64,000 nt of DNA from Bacteroidota bacterium (GCA_018268195.1 JAFDWZ010000035.1:1-64000), one strand, 5' to 3'; positions 38,229 to 47,713 are shown, counted from the first letter of the stretch. The notes: generated by a model not told the origin, from the letters alone. A program made the numbers and translations.

Positions 38229-39961
38229 AAACTGTTGTAAAAATTATCTGTATCCTCACTGCCCTGTCTTTGGCTGACGGCTTGGGGATAAAATCCTTTG
38301 CCCAAAGCTGGCAATGGGCTGCACGCATTGGCAGTGCTGCTGGCACTACTGATATTCCCGATGAAATGGTGAACGACATTAAAACCGATGCGCAGGGGAA
38401 TGTGTATTTGTGCGGAAGATTGTGTAAAAATGCCGACTTTAACGGTTTGCCCCTGAATAATTTATTCCCTTCAACAGGTTACTGCTCTTTTCTTGCCAAA
38501 ACAGACTGTGCCGGTAACCTCTTATGGATTAAAATCATGGGAGGATTATATGGTTACAACATGGCCAATGCCCTTGCTCTGGATAACAACGGCAATATTT
38601 ACCTGACCGGGCAATTAGGAGCTATAACCCCCATGCCCTGCACTTTTATGGATTCTGTCATTACCGAAGAGGCAGTAGATTTATTCCTTGCCAAATTTGA
38701 CACCGCTGGTAATTTTAAATGGGTGAACTGGGCTGCTAAAGGACCTGATTATCTTTTTACACAAGGTTCTAAAATTGAAATGGATTCTCAAAATCAGATT
38801 TATGTGATGGGATTGGGTATAACTACCGGAGGCGGTGTTCTTTTTCCGGGATACACTGTACCTCCAACATGGGCTTATGTAGCACGTTTTGATACGTCAG
38901 GGAATATAAATAAATTAATGAATATAGGTAATAACATTCAGGGACCTTTTGTTAAAGACTATAAGCTAAACCCTGTTACAGGCGATCAGTACATAACGGG
39001 AAGTTTTAGCAATGATTCAGTGGTAATCGGTGATACAACATTATTTAGACTTGCTATTTCAAGCGGAAGCGATTTATTTCTCGCCAAATTTGATTCGGCA
39101 GGATTGTTTCAATGGGTACGACAAATAGGCGACACAATACTTAATTTCAGCAAGGGTTACGGAATCAGTATTGATTCTTCTGATATTGTTGTTGTAGGTG
39201 GTACCGCCCCAACAACAACCATTGACGGATTTGGTTTTTCTAATCCATTAAGCACAAATTTTAATATGGATGTTCCTTTTGTAGCAAAATTTAATTCTAA
39301 CGGAACATGCTTATGGACAGCAAATTCCTTTCATAAATATCAAAGTAGAGCTACCGGAGGAATTACAACCTCCGGTAATGGAGATAGCTATTTTGCAGGA
39401 TGGTATGCAGGGCAGGCTATTTTTGGAAGTACTACATTCAGCGGTGCTAATGGGGTAAGAGATATATTTTTGGCAAAGATTTCTCCCTCAGGTGTGATTT
39501 TATCTGCTGACAGTATCAGCGGAACCGGCACGGAGGAAGTGCCTAAGTGCATAACAAGTGATGTAAATAATAATGTTTACATAGGTGGATCCTTTGACGG
39601 CACTATGACGGTGAACGGGGTAAACTACACACAGGCAGGAGGCAATTCCGATGGGTTTATTGCTAAATGGGGATATTCGACAGGATGCACCGTGGGCTTA
39701 AACGAAAATAACCTTGCTCCAGATGAGCATTTATTTTTATTTCCTAATCCGGTCAACAAAGAATTAAATATTCAACCTTCGAATTTTAAAATTCAAAAAC
39801 TGGAAGTGTATGATTTGATTGGAAATAAAATAACGGAAACTAATGCCAACAACAGAGAAGGTGTTATTAAATTAAATGTAAGTTCCTTTGCAAGTGGATT
39901 GTACATTATTAGAGCATTTGATGAAAATAGAAGTGTAGTTAAAAAGTTTGTGAAAGAGTAA
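38225..39961 (+). CDS. SBBP-type beta-propeller protein, T9SS type A cargo
   Basis: This 578-residue secreted protein has a signal peptide (1-27, ending SFAQ). Repeats follow of the form D-x-x-G/N-N-V/I-Y-x-x-G (DAQGNVYLCG, DNNGNIYLTG, DSQNQIYVMG, DVNNNVYIGG) alternating with FLAKFDTAG-like strands, which is the seven-bladed SBBP propeller pattern. It ends in a type A sorting domain (about 500-578; LFPNPVNKEL, YDLIGNKI, SGLYIIRAF). It overlaps the preceding gene by four bases, forming a coupled pair inside the direct-repeat-flanked cassette. Function is unknown; binding or scaffolding is a reasonable guess. Confidence 0.9.
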   Translation: MKTVVKIICILTALSLADGLGIKSFAQSWQWAARIGSAAGTTDIPDEMVNDIKTDAQGNVYLCGRLCKNADFNGLPLNNLFPSTGYCSFLAKTDCAGNLLWIKIMGGLYGYNMANALALDNNGNIYLTGQLGAITPMPCTFMDSVITEEAVDLFLAKFDTAGNFKWVNWAAKGPDYLFTQGSKIEMDSQNQIYVMGLGITTGGGVLFPGYTVPPTWAYVARFDTSGNINKLMNIGNNIQGPFVKDYKLNPVTGDQYITGSFSNDSVVIGDTTLFRLAISSGSDLFLAKFDSAGLFQWVRQIGDTILNFSKGYGISIDSSDIVVVGGTAPTTTIDGFGFSNPLSTNFNMDVPFVAKFNSNGTCLWTANSFHKYQSRATGGITTSGNGDSYFAGWYAGQAIFGSTTFSGANGVRDIFLAKISPSGVILSADSISGTGTEEVPKCITSDVNNNVYIGGSFDGTMTVNGVNYTQAGGNSDGFIAKWGYSTGCTVGLNENNLAPDEHLFLFPNPVNKELNIQPSNFKIQKLEVYDLIGNKITETNANNREGVIKLNVSSFASGLYIIRAFDENRSVVKKFVKE

Positions 39962-39988
39962 AAGGAGGTTATCTCTGCATCCTCCTTT
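39961..39988 (+). terminator. Hairpin after the cassette genes
   Basis: AAAGGAGG (39961-39968) and CCTCCTTT (39981-39988) form a perfect 8-bp stem with a 12-base loop, starting at the last base of the stop codon. A strong T run is lacking, so it may be a weak terminator or an RNA-end-protecting hairpin. Confidence 0.6.
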
Positions 39989-40024
39989 GCTTACTGATTC
40001 TTCTCTTTAGCATTGCATAGTATG

Positions 40025-40107
40025 GCAAAGTGTATCCTCTTGAAAAATTCCACATGCCTTTAAATCATTAACTCTTTATCCATAGCTCTTTTTGCATAGC
40101 TGATAAT
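40025..40107. repeat. 83-bp direct repeat, right copy
   Basis: This is the same-orientation partner of 33375-33457 (81/83). The two copies bracket 6.65 kb holding exactly the two coupled cargo genes. Recombination between them would delete or duplicate the cassette cleanly. Confidence 0.95.
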
Positions 40108-40245
40108 TGCTAAAACACATAAAATACAAGTTATTACTTTAAGAAATCCCTCTATTGCACCAAGAAAAAACAATATCACCTTAACATCTGTTATTATCGC
40201 ACAACTATTGTGACTCCTATTACTTTCAGTCATGGTTATAATAGT

Positions 40246-40253
40246 TATTTTTG
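40246..40253 (+). promoter_or_regulatory. Candidate -7 promoter element for pruA
   Basis: TATTTTTG matches TAnnTTTG. A TTT at 40224-40226 takes the -33 place with a 19-bp spacer. It lies 20 bp before the ATG. Confidence 0.5.
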
Positions 40254-40273
40254 CCTAATAATTCTGATTAATT

Positions 40274-41908
40274 ATGTCAAACGCAATATTCAATATTCCT
40301 CCGGCAACTAATGAGCCGGTACTTAACTATGCCCCCGGCAGTGCAGAACGCAAAGCTTTAAAAGCTGCATTAACTCATGCACGCTCGTATCAGGCAGACA
40401 TACCAATGTATATTAACGGAAAAGAAGTACGTACAGGAAAAACAGCTCCTCTGAATCCTCCGCACGATCATAAACATACATTGGGAGTATATCACAAAGG
40501 AACTAAAGAACACATTAAACAAGCTATAGATGCTGCACTGGCAGCACGCCACAAATGGGCTGCAATGGATTGGGAACAACGTGCTTCCATATTTTTAAAA
40601 GCGGCTGATTTATTAGCAGGTCCATATCGCTACAAAATGAATGCTGCAACCATGCTCGGCCAGTCTAAAAATGCTTATCAGGCTGAGATAGATTCAGCAT
40701 GTGAGCTCATAGACTTTCTTCGTTTTAACGTGCAGTACATGCGTGAAATATATACTCAGCAACCACCTGTAACCGGCAAAGGTGTATGGAACCGTATTGA
40801 GCAACGTCCTTTAGAAGGATTTGTTTTTGCACTTACACCATTCAACTTTACAGCCATATCAGGCAATTTGCCTACCGCTCCCGCCATGATGGGAAATACC
40901 ATTGTGTGGAAACCTTCCAACACTCAGATTTATGCAGCACATGTAATCATGGAGTTGCTCGCAGAAGCAGGACTACCTGACGGAGTTATTAACCTGGTTT
41001 ATGTTTCAGGTCCCGAAGCCGGAGATGTAATTTTCAGCCATCCTGATTTTGCAGGTATTCACTTTACAGGTTCTACTGAAGTATTTAAAGGAATATGGAA
41101 AACCATTGGTGAAAACATGCCAAAGTATAAGTCATATCCGCGCATTGTTGGCGAAACAGGCGGTAAAGATTATATCATTGCTCACCCCAGTGCCGATGTA
41201 GATGTATTGGTAACAGCATTAGCTCGCGGTGCATTTGAATATCAGGGTCAAAAATGCAGTGCTGCATCACGTACCTATATCCCGAAATCTTTATTTCCGC
41301 AGGTTAAAGAAAAATTGGTTGCCGAAGTTAACAGCATGAAAATAGGACCTGTGGAAGACTTCAGAAATTTTATCAATGCAGTTATTGATGAAAAATCATT
41401 TGATAAGATTGCAGGATATATTGAAAATGCCAGAAAAAGTGCTGAAGTGGAAATTATTGCTGGTGGCAAGTACGATAAGAGCAAAGGATATTTTATAGAG
41501 CCTACCATTTTGGTTACTTCCAACCCGGCTTACACTACCATGTGCGAAGAAATTTTCGGTCCGGTACTAACCATGTACGTTTATGATGATGAGCGTTTCG
41601 AAGAAACATTAAAATTAGTTGACTCTACCAGTGAGTACGCTTTAACAGGTGCTGTGATTGCCCGCGACCGTTATGCAATAGACATGGCAACCAAAGCGCT
41701 GACACATTCTGCAGGTAATTTTTATATCAATGATAAGTGTACGGGTGCTGTAGTAGGTCAACAACCATTTGGTGGAGCCAGAGGCTCAGGCACCAATGAT
41801 AAAGCAGGTGCAATGATTAACCTGCTGCGTTGGGTTTCACCTCGTACCATAAAAGAAACGTTTGTGCCCGCTACGGATTACAGATATCCTTTTATGGAAG
41901 CTGAATAA
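40274..41908 (+). CDS. pruA: L-glutamate gamma-semialdehyde dehydrogenase
   Basis: This 544-residue aldehyde dehydrogenase is of the single-function PruA type. The catalytic Cys is C328 (GQKCSAASR) and the general base E294 (GETGGKDY). The cofactor-site segment GNTIVWKPSN and IHFTGSTEVFKG are also present. It oxidises glutamate semialdehyde/pyrroline-5-carboxylate to glutamate with NAD in the cytoplasm, the second step of proline breakdown. No proline dehydrogenase gene is adjacent. It is a single-gene unit, convergent with the NlpC/P60 gene 14 bp away. Confidence 0.96.
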   Translation: MSNAIFNIPPATNEPVLNYAPGSAERKALKAALTHARSYQADIPMYINGKEVRTGKTAPLNPPHDHKHTLGVYHKGTKEHIKQAIDAALAARHKWAAMDWEQRASIFLKAADLLAGPYRYKMNAATMLGQSKNAYQAEIDSACELIDFLRFNVQYMREIYTQQPPVTGKGVWNRIEQRPLEGFVFALTPFNFTAISGNLPTAPAMMGNTIVWKPSNTQIYAAHVIMELLAEAGLPDGVINLVYVSGPEAGDVIFSHPDFAGIHFTGSTEVFKGIWKTIGENMPKYKSYPRIVGETGGKDYIIAHPSADVDVLVTALARGAFEYQGQKCSAASRTYIPKSLFPQVKEKLVAEVNSMKIGPVEDFRNFINAVIDEKSFDKIAGYIENARKSAEVEIIAGGKYDKSKGYFIEPTILVTSNPAYTTMCEEIFGPVLTMYVYDDERFEETLKLVDSTSEYALTGAVIARDRYAIDMATKALTHSAGNFYINDKCTGAVVGQQPFGGARGSGTNDKAGAMINLLRWVSPRTIKETFVPATDYRYPFMEAE

Positions 41909-41922
41909 TAAATTTTTGATTT

Positions 41923-42462
41923 TTAGTGGTTGGCTGTATCCTCAACATTATTGAGATTCAGCCGGCCACCTTTCACAAACCTTTTCTTGTAATAGGCTTC
42001 ATTGAGGTCGCTGATGATTACACCATTCGAGGTACTTGCGTGTACAAATTTATCTTGCCCAATGTACATCCCTACATGTGAAACACGTTTGCCTCTGGTT
42101 TTGAAAAACACCAAGTCTCCGGGCCTCAAACCAGAAAAACTTATATGTGGCAGTTTGTTAAACATTTCAAATGAACTATTGCCGAGGTTATGACCCGTAA
42201 CGGAATTGATAATCATATTTACAAAGCCTGAACAATCTATTCCTGATTCACTCTTACCACCATATCTATAAGGAGTATTCAGCCAATTATCAATTAAATT
42301 AAAAACTTTAAAATTGAAAATGTTTTGCACTTCATAACCCAAAATCTGGCTGTAATAACATTTATTATTTTGCTCAACAACCGATTCCTGAGCTTTGGAG
42401 CTAAATGAAAAACCAAGGCAGAATAAAAATATGATGAAAGCGACTCTTTTCATTGCTTGCAA
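41923..42462 (-). CDS. NlpC/P60-family cell-wall peptidase
   Basis: This 179-residue secreted protein has a signal peptide (about 1-24, ending SSKAQ). Its NlpC/P60 domain (about 55-165) contains catalytic C77 (GIDCSGF), H129 (SHVGMYIG) and H141 (KFVHAS). The family cuts peptide bonds in peptidoglycan stems, commonly gamma-D-Glu to diamino acid. No SH3 or LysM targeting domain is present. The ATG at 42462 or at codon 4 (MKRVAF) could be the start. It is probably transcribed alone. Confidence 0.92.
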   Translation of the reverse strand: MQAMKRVAFIIFLFCLGFSFSSKAQESVVEQNNKCYYSQILGYEVQNIFNFKVFNLIDNWLNTPYRYGGKSESGIDCSGFVNMIINSVTGHNLGNSSFEMFNKLPHISFSGLRPGDLVFFKTRGKRVSHVGMYIGQDKFVHASTSNGVIISDLNEAYYKKRFVKGGRLNLNNVEDTANH

Positions 42463-42508
42463 ATATAGGGAATTAAACGTTTAAAATTGTATTAACAATA
42501 CATGAAAT

Positions 42509-42542
42509 AAAAAAATCCGCTACACATGAAGTGTAGCGGATT
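42509..42542 (-). terminator. Strong intrinsic terminator after the LamG/Ig cargo gene
   Basis: AATCCGCTACAC (42514-42525) and GTGTAGCGGATT (42531-42542) form a perfect 12-bp stem with a 5-base loop. On the minus strand seven T follow directly. It ends transcription of the 42566-47503 gene. Confidence 0.9.
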
Positions 42543-42565
42543 ACAAACTTATGCGACAAATTTAA

Positions 42566-45500
42566 TTATTGAATAATAATCTTGCTCATGTGTACCATTC
42601 CATCTGTTTCGATACGTAAGAGATAAGTACCTCTTGCATATTTTTCTACCGAAATGGTATTGGTATTCAAACCTTCGCCTAATGAGAAAGTTTGCTTGTA
42701 AACTTCACGTCCTGTTAAATCAAACAATGATGCAACAGCTGTTGATTGTTGAGGTGCATTCAGTGAAAACTCAACATACGTAGAAGCAGGATTTGGGAAC
42801 ACCGAAATTTCTGTTGAAACTTTCACCTGTGAATTGTCCTCACCAAACCTTGTTGACGGTGTAGTAAACTGAACGTAGCTGGTCCAAGCAGAATATGTAC
42901 TTCCTCCACATCCTGATCTTACATACCAGCGATAGGTGGTATTTGGCGAAGTTCCTACTGTTATTGAAGTAACACCATTGCTCAGTGCATTTGACAAATA
43001 CACACTGCCATTACTCATATTTTCTACTTTGAAATAATAATTCTGAGCTGCAACACTGCCCCATGTAAGTTCTGCTGAATATCCTGATACATTAATTGTT
43101 TTCGGATTTGTAGGAACAGGGCAACTGGAACCACCGCCACAATTATTTACCGTAACCGCAGTAGCAGCTGAAGTAGCAGTACATCCATTGCTTCCGGTTA
43201 CTGTTACTGAATAATTACCTGTTGACCCAACACTGATGGTACCTGAAGTAGCACCTGTATTCCATAAATACGCACTACCCGAACTTGATGTAAGGTTGAT
43301 AGTTGAACCCTGACAGAAAGTTGTGGAACCACTTGCTGTAACCGTGGCAGTAGGAGCCGGCAGTACTGTAACAACTACATTTGCTGAAGTACCGTAAACA
43401 CCTGTATTCAATTGCTTAACAGTAACTGAATATGTTCCTGCAGTGGATACGGTTATTTTACGTGTTTTTGCTCCGTTACTCCATAAATAGGATGACCCTT
43501 TTGAGGCTGTAAGTACCACACTTCCTCCGCTACAGAATGACAAACTTCCACTCACTGTAATGGTAGGGACAAAAGAACTACTGCTCACTGTAACAACTGT
43601 TGGTGCTGAAGTAGCGCTGCAACCATTGCTATTAGTAACTCTTACTGTATAGCTTCCTGCAGTATTCACAGTGATTGATTTTGTGGTTGCACCTGTTGAC
43701 CATAAATATGATGAGCCTGTGCTTGATGTAAGAGTAACACTTCCGCCTTGTGTTAACGAAGTTGAACCACTGGTAGTGATAGTTGCTGTAGGCAATGCAT
43801 TCACTGTAACACTCTGTGAAGTTGAGGCACTGCATCCACTATTGGTAACTGTAACCGTATAATTTCCACCTGTGCTTACATTAATAGCTTGCGTTGTTGC
43901 ACCTGTTGACCATAAATAAGATGAACCGGAACTTGCTGTAAGATTTACACTTCCTCCCTGGCAAAATGTGGTGCTGCCTGAAGCTGTAATTGAAGCTGGT
44001 GTACTCGTTGTTACAATAACATTTACCGTAGGCGATGTTGCTGAACCTGATGATGTGGTAATCGTACAACTATACACACCTGCAGTTGTAACAGTGATAG
44101 ATTGTGTTGTAGCACCTGTGTTCCACAAATAGGCATTTGCTGCACTGCAAGTAAGCGTAACACTTCCTCCCTGACAGAATGTAGTTGGGCCACTGGCAGT
44201 AATTTTTGGAGTTGGTACTGTTGTTGTAACGGTTACTGTTGTAACTGCTGATGTTGCTGAACATCCTGATGAGTTGGTAACTGTTACTGAATAACTGCCG
44301 GCCGTTGTAACTGTAATTGACTGTGTAGTGGCGCCTGTTGACCACAAATAGGATGAACCGGTGCTTGATGTAAGAGTTACACTTCCTCCCTGTGCAAATG
44401 TTGTTGATCCGCTTGCTGAAATTGTTGCCGTTGGCAAAGAATTTACAGTAACCGTTACAGGTGCTGATGTTCCTGAACCTGCTGAAGAATTTACTGTTAC
44501 AGAATAAGAACCTGAAGTTGAAACTGTGATAGCCTGAGTTGTCGCACCATTACTCCACAAATATGATGTACCGGAACTTGCCGTTAATTTAACATTACCT
44601 CCTGCACAAAATGCCAAAGGTCCGTTTGCACTGATAGTTGGTACTATTACTCCTGATGTACAAGGAGCAGGAGTTGAATAGATAGCACTTGAACTTGTTG
44701 TAAGATGTATCTGATCTATTTCAAGATTGGTGTTTGTTGGAGTAATTGTTAGTGTATGATCAGTCAAAGAACTAACATTTGCAAATTTAATAGCTTGGCC
44801 GCTTGACACATTATAACAATACCAAACCCAATTGGTATCAGCAATACAGCCTATCTGATTACTGTTGGCACCATCCAATGTAACAGTCATTCCTGTGGTA
44901 TTTGCATTTTTAGAGCGAGCTCTCACCCACAGATAGTAAGTATAATTGGATGTTGACCTTGGTTGAAATACATAAGTAAGATCACTTACTGAATTAAAAC
45001 CTACCGCTGTGGTGAAATCGGTGAAATCGCCTGCTGCAGCATTTGAAGGCCTGGTAGTTTTCAGATAAACACTGGTATTGGTATTATCGAACAATTCAGC
45101 TTCAGTTTTAAAATCTTTGCTCCAGTAATATGGATAAGTATTTTCATGCCATCCGTCAAGTTGGTAGAATACCGGTGCCGAAGGATTTGTGTTGTCGTAA
45201 ATGTAAGTGCTACCCTGACGTCTTACTTTAAATTTCACCCATTGGCCATCGAGTTTAATCATGGTATTACTTTCATCTTCCACTGCACCTGCCATATTCG
45301 ACAGCGGCTGAACACTTCCGGTAATTGCATATTTATTCAACGAATTGTGTTTACGTACAACCACCAATTTTCTAGGGTCGCCAGTACGGAATGAGTAAGC
45401 GTTAAAAGTAGGATTAGTAGGGTCATTCGGTACATCGCCTTCCATTAAATAACCATTGCGGAATAAATCTTCATATCTTGAAGTGATAGCCTGAGCATAA

Positions 45501-47503
45501 GGAGGAATTACCATTTGCCAGATATAATTTTTAGGATTCTGATATGGTACTGAAGTAACAAAGTATCCTGTAGTAAAGAACTCTGCACCCGTCATAGATA
45601 AGGCTTTTAAGAACCCTAACCATTGTGCAGGACGCACATTTTGTGTTTCATCATTATCCCATCCCGGTGATACTGCAGGTGAAAAATATTTGTCTCCAGA
45701 TAACAATTGTTCTCTTCTGGATTCAACAACCCATTGCCATCCTTTCCATGCACCTGACCAGTAACGCCAGTTACTTGGCCAACGCATATAAATATCTCCT
45801 GTTGCATAGTTGGAGCCATTCATTGGCGTATTCACACTTCTTACTTCTGACCATTTCAAATTCCAGGTCGGTTGTCCGTCCAACTGATAATAAGCAAACT
45901 TGGTATTTGATAATCCGCTTAAACCCATGAACTGATCGCGGTAAGCCTTAATTTTTGTTGCAGCCCTGCGGCCTTCGTAAGTGAACCAATCCAATCCACT
46001 TGAGTTCTTATCAGATACTACAGACGGATCATTCGTCATTACATTGGAGTAGTACAAATAGGGAATAACTTCACCGTTATCAAAAACATAGTCAAGAGGG
46101 CGGCTCAACTTTGCCAGAAGTTTTTGCAAATAAAATTTTTGTGTCTGTCCATCATTAACGAGAGAGTCAGGTGCGCCAGCAGGACTTAAATATTTTGTTG
46201 ACCCTGTTCCTCCATTCGGATCGAGATATTGCCCTGAACTGTTGCGTAAGTAATATTTATCAGGCAAACAGTTACAGGTGGCATAAGACGTGCTGCTTTT
46301 GAAACCCGCATTTGAGGGGCGCAATTGTGGCCAATACGATAATGCCGAAGTTTTATACTGAGGATATTGGTTTGCCAGATTAATCCATGCATAAGAAAAA
46401 GTAGTACTGATGTTATAGTCATCGTAAGCTCCGGTATTTTCAGAAGCCATAATGGTATAATTAAAGTTCTTAGCGAAATCCGTTTGTAATGTCACACTGT
46501 TTGCAACTGCTGCCGACATGGTTGATTCGTAAGTATTATATCCCGATAGATAATAATACCCAACAAAGGGATTGTTTGCAAACAGTGTATGCCCCGGTTT
46601 ATAACGTGGAACCGGAAAGTTTTTCAATTGCTCAATGGGAGTAAGAGATGGCGAAGGGTGACCTGGAGCATAGTCATTAATATTGATTCCTGCCGTAACC
46701 GGTGAAGGAGTAGGTGCAGTTACAGTAGGATTTGCAAATGAGTAATGCTTACCTGCTATAAAATTAAGATAATGAGAATAAATAGAATTACCTCCTAATG
46801 AGTTATAATACACCGCAAACTCGTCAATGGCACCCTGATATTTATAATATGCCGACTGAGAATCTATCATATACTCTCTGTTGCCACTTTGGGCAAAACT
46901 TCCACCGGCAATTGTCTTGGAAAATCCGGCAGGTAACTGTCCGTCTATCCAAACTTCTTTTATTCCTGCTTTAGCATTATACTTAAACACGATATGATGC
47001 CAGTTGCCATCCATATAGTAACCATAAGATTTACGACCAATGCCGGTAAGGTCTATTTGAAAATCATCACTAATGCCTGAACCGGTGTTTGAAGTAACAA
47101 AGGTCATAAAGTTGATGGCCGGGTAGCTCATTCGTAATTCAATTGCACCATCCATTCTTTTAGCAAACACTGTTGTTCCAAAATAAAATCCCGGTTTAAA
47201 CAGGAATTCAAAAGTTACGGCTGAATCAATTGCCAATGTACCACCTCTGATGATGGTTGAATTGGAATCCAAAGTCATATACTTACCAACACCTACACCC
47301 GCTGGGTTGCTGTTGATGGTATATCCCGATCGGTAATAACTTGGATCAAGATCAAAATAGTTCATTGAGTCAGTCATGGGTTTCGAATTTTCAAACGTAT
47401 AATAGGATTTTGGTAAATAATTCTGTGCTGATAATACAGCAGGAACTAATACCAACAAGGCCATTATTGCTTGTCGAATTGATTTGATTGATGTTTTAAC
47501 CAT
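42566..47503 (-). CDS. T9SS cargo with LamG, glycosidase-like barrel, seven Ig repeats and FN3
   Basis: This is a 1,645-residue secreted protein. I start it at the ATG at 47503 (MVKTSIKS, signal peptide ending VLSAQ), not the in-frame ATG at 47554, which would put 17 extra residues before the signal peptide. Domains in order: LamG/concanavalin-like (about 94-254); a 400-residue Trp/Tyr-rich region (about 300-715; DYVFDNGEVIPYLYY, FAYYQLDGQPTWNLKW, VSPGWDNDETQN) that looks like a glycosidase TIM barrel but fits no family I can name; a CBM-like beta-sandwich (about 790-940); seven Ig-like units (about 953-1454; SYLWSTGATTQSITV); FN3 (about 1460-1555); and a type A sorting domain (SVFPNPASTY). 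A role in surface glycan binding or hydrolysis is inferred. Confidence 0.88.
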   Translation of the reverse strand: MVKTSIKSIRQAIMALLVLVPAVLSAQNYLPKSYYTFENSKPMTDSMNYFDLDPSYYRSGYTINSNPAGVGVGKYMTLDSNSTIIRGGTLAIDSAVTFEFLFKPGFYFGTTVFAKRMDGAIELRMSYPAINFMTFVTSNTGSGISDDFQIDLTGIGRKSYGYYMDGNWHHIVFKYNAKAGIKEVWIDGQLPAGFSKTIAGGSFAQSGNREYMIDSQSAYYKYQGAIDEFAVYYNSLGGNSIYSHYLNFIAGKHYSFANPTVTAPTPSPVTAGININDYAPGHPSPSLTPIEQLKNFPVPRYKPGHTLFANNPFVGYYYLSGYNTYESTMSAAVANSVTLQTDFAKNFNYTIMASENTGAYDDYNISTTFSYAWINLANQYPQYKTSALSYWPQLRPSNAGFKSSTSYATCNCLPDKYYLRNSSGQYLDPNGGTGSTKYLSPAGAPDSLVNDGQTQKFYLQKLLAKLSRPLDYVFDNGEVIPYLYYSNVMTNDPSVVSDKNSSGLDWFTYEGRRAATKIKAYRDQFMGLSGLSNTKFAYYQLDGQPTWNLKWSEVRSVNTPMNGSNYATGDIYMRWPSNWRYWSGAWKGWQWVVESRREQLLSGDKYFSPAVSPGWDNDETQNVRPAQWLGFLKALSMTGAEFFTTGYFVTSVPYQNPKNYIWQMVIPPYAQAITSRYEDLFRNGYLMEGDVPNDPTNPTFNAYSFRTGDPRKLVVVRKHNSLNKYAITGSVQPLSNMAGAVEDESNTMIKLDGQWVKFKVRRQGSTYIYDNTNPSAPVFYQLDGWHENTYPYYWSKDFKTEAELFDNTNTSVYLKTTRPSNAAAGDFTDFTTAVGFNSVSDLTYVFQPRSTSNYTYYLWVRARSKNANTTGMTVTLDGANSNQIGCIADTNWVWYCYNVSSGQAIKFANVSSLTDHTLTITPTNTNLEIDQIHLTTSSSAIYSTPAPCTSGVIVPTISANGPLAFCAGGNVKLTASSGTSYLWSNGATTQAITVSTSGSYSVTVNSSAGSGTSAPVTVTVNSLPTATISASGSTTFAQGGSVTLTSSTGSSYLWSTGATTQSITVTTAGSYSVTVTNSSGCSATSAVTTVTVTTTVPTPKITASGPTTFCQGGSVTLTCSAANAYLWNTGATTQSITVTTAGVYSCTITTSSGSATSPTVNVIVTTSTPASITASGSTTFCQGGSVNLTASSGSSYLWSTGATTQAINVSTGGNYTVTVTNSGCSASTSQSVTVNALPTATITTSGSTSLTQGGSVTLTSSTGSSYLWSTGATTKSITVNTAGSYTVRVTNSNGCSATSAPTVVTVSSSSFVPTITVSGSLSFCSGGSVVLTASKGSSYLWSNGAKTRKITVSTAGTYSVTVKQLNTGVYGTSANVVVTVLPAPTATVTASGSTTFCQGSTINLTSSSGSAYLWNTGATSGTISVGSTGNYSVTVTGSNGCTATSAATAVTVNNCGGGSSCPVPTNPKTINVSGYSAELTWGSVAAQNYYFKVENMSNGSVYLSNALSNGVTSITVGTSPNTTYRWYVRSGCGGSTYSAWTSYVQFTTPSTRFGEDNSQVKVSTEISVFPNPASTYVEFSLNAPQQSTAVASLFDLTGREVYKQTFSLGEGLNTNTISVEKYARGTYLLRIETDGMVHMSKIIIQ
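43140..44642 (-). repeat. Seven tandem Ig-like repeats (~215-230 bp each)
   Basis: Each unit carries a TxSGSTTFCQGGS-like start, a YLWSTGATTQ core and a GSYSVTVTNSxGC end. The units are similar at DNA as well as protein level, so they could recombine in frame. Units two and five lack the first Cys (FAQGGS, LTQGGS). Confidence 0.85.
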
Positions 47504-47613
47504 GATAATTAATATATTAGTGTTATACAAGACATTCCCACGCACGATTAACATTACGTTTTTTCGTGATATTTCTTTCTTAATAAAATCTTCGGTTGAC
47601 TGCTTTACGTGGC

Positions 47614-47642
47614 CAAATATAGAACGAATTTTTACCCAACAA
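47614..47642 (-). promoter_or_regulatory. Promoter for the LamG/Ig cargo gene
   Basis: On the minus strand there is TTG (47642-47640), an 18-bp spacer and TATATTTG (47621-47614), a full match to the Bacteroidota -33/-7 pattern. The leader to the ATG at 47503 would be about 105 bases. Confidence 0.6.
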
Positions 47643-47691
47643 GAGGGTAATTTAACTTCATGCTACATGTGATTAATTATCAATGCTTTAT

Positions 47692-47713
47692 GTTATTAAC
47701 ACCTGTTAATAAC
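47692..47713. promoter_or_regulatory. Perfect inverted repeat upstream of the LamG/Ig gene promoter
   Basis: GTTATTAAC-ACCT-GTTAATAAC: 9-bp arms with a 4-base spacer, centred about 60 bp upstream of the -33 box. It is a candidate regulator-binding site. It could also be a weak hairpin after the upstream beta-barrel gene (stop at 47770), but there is no T run. Confidence 0.5.

Larger units (their letters stand above)
39962..40273. other. Intergenic region with the right direct repeat and pruA promoter
   Basis: This 312-bp spacer has no gene. It contains the hairpin at its left end, the right 83-bp repeat (40025-40107) and a -7 promoter box (40246-40253). Confidence 0.7.

Noticed and set aside
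39961-39968. AAAGGAGG as a Shine-Dalgarno site
   Set aside because: No start codon follows at a suitable distance; it is one arm of a hairpin.
33375-40107. Cassette as a transposon or integron
   Set aside because: No transposase or integrase, no terminal inverted repeats, no target-site duplication apart from the 83-bp repeats themselves.
43140-44642. Regularly spaced repeats that could suggest a CRISPR-like array
   Set aside because: The ~220-bp units are coding Ig domains in one frame without short palindromic repeats or unique spacers.
47504-47554. Upstream in-frame ATG for the LamG/Ig gene
   Set aside because: It would place 17 residues ahead of a good signal peptide; the ATG at 47503 fits better.
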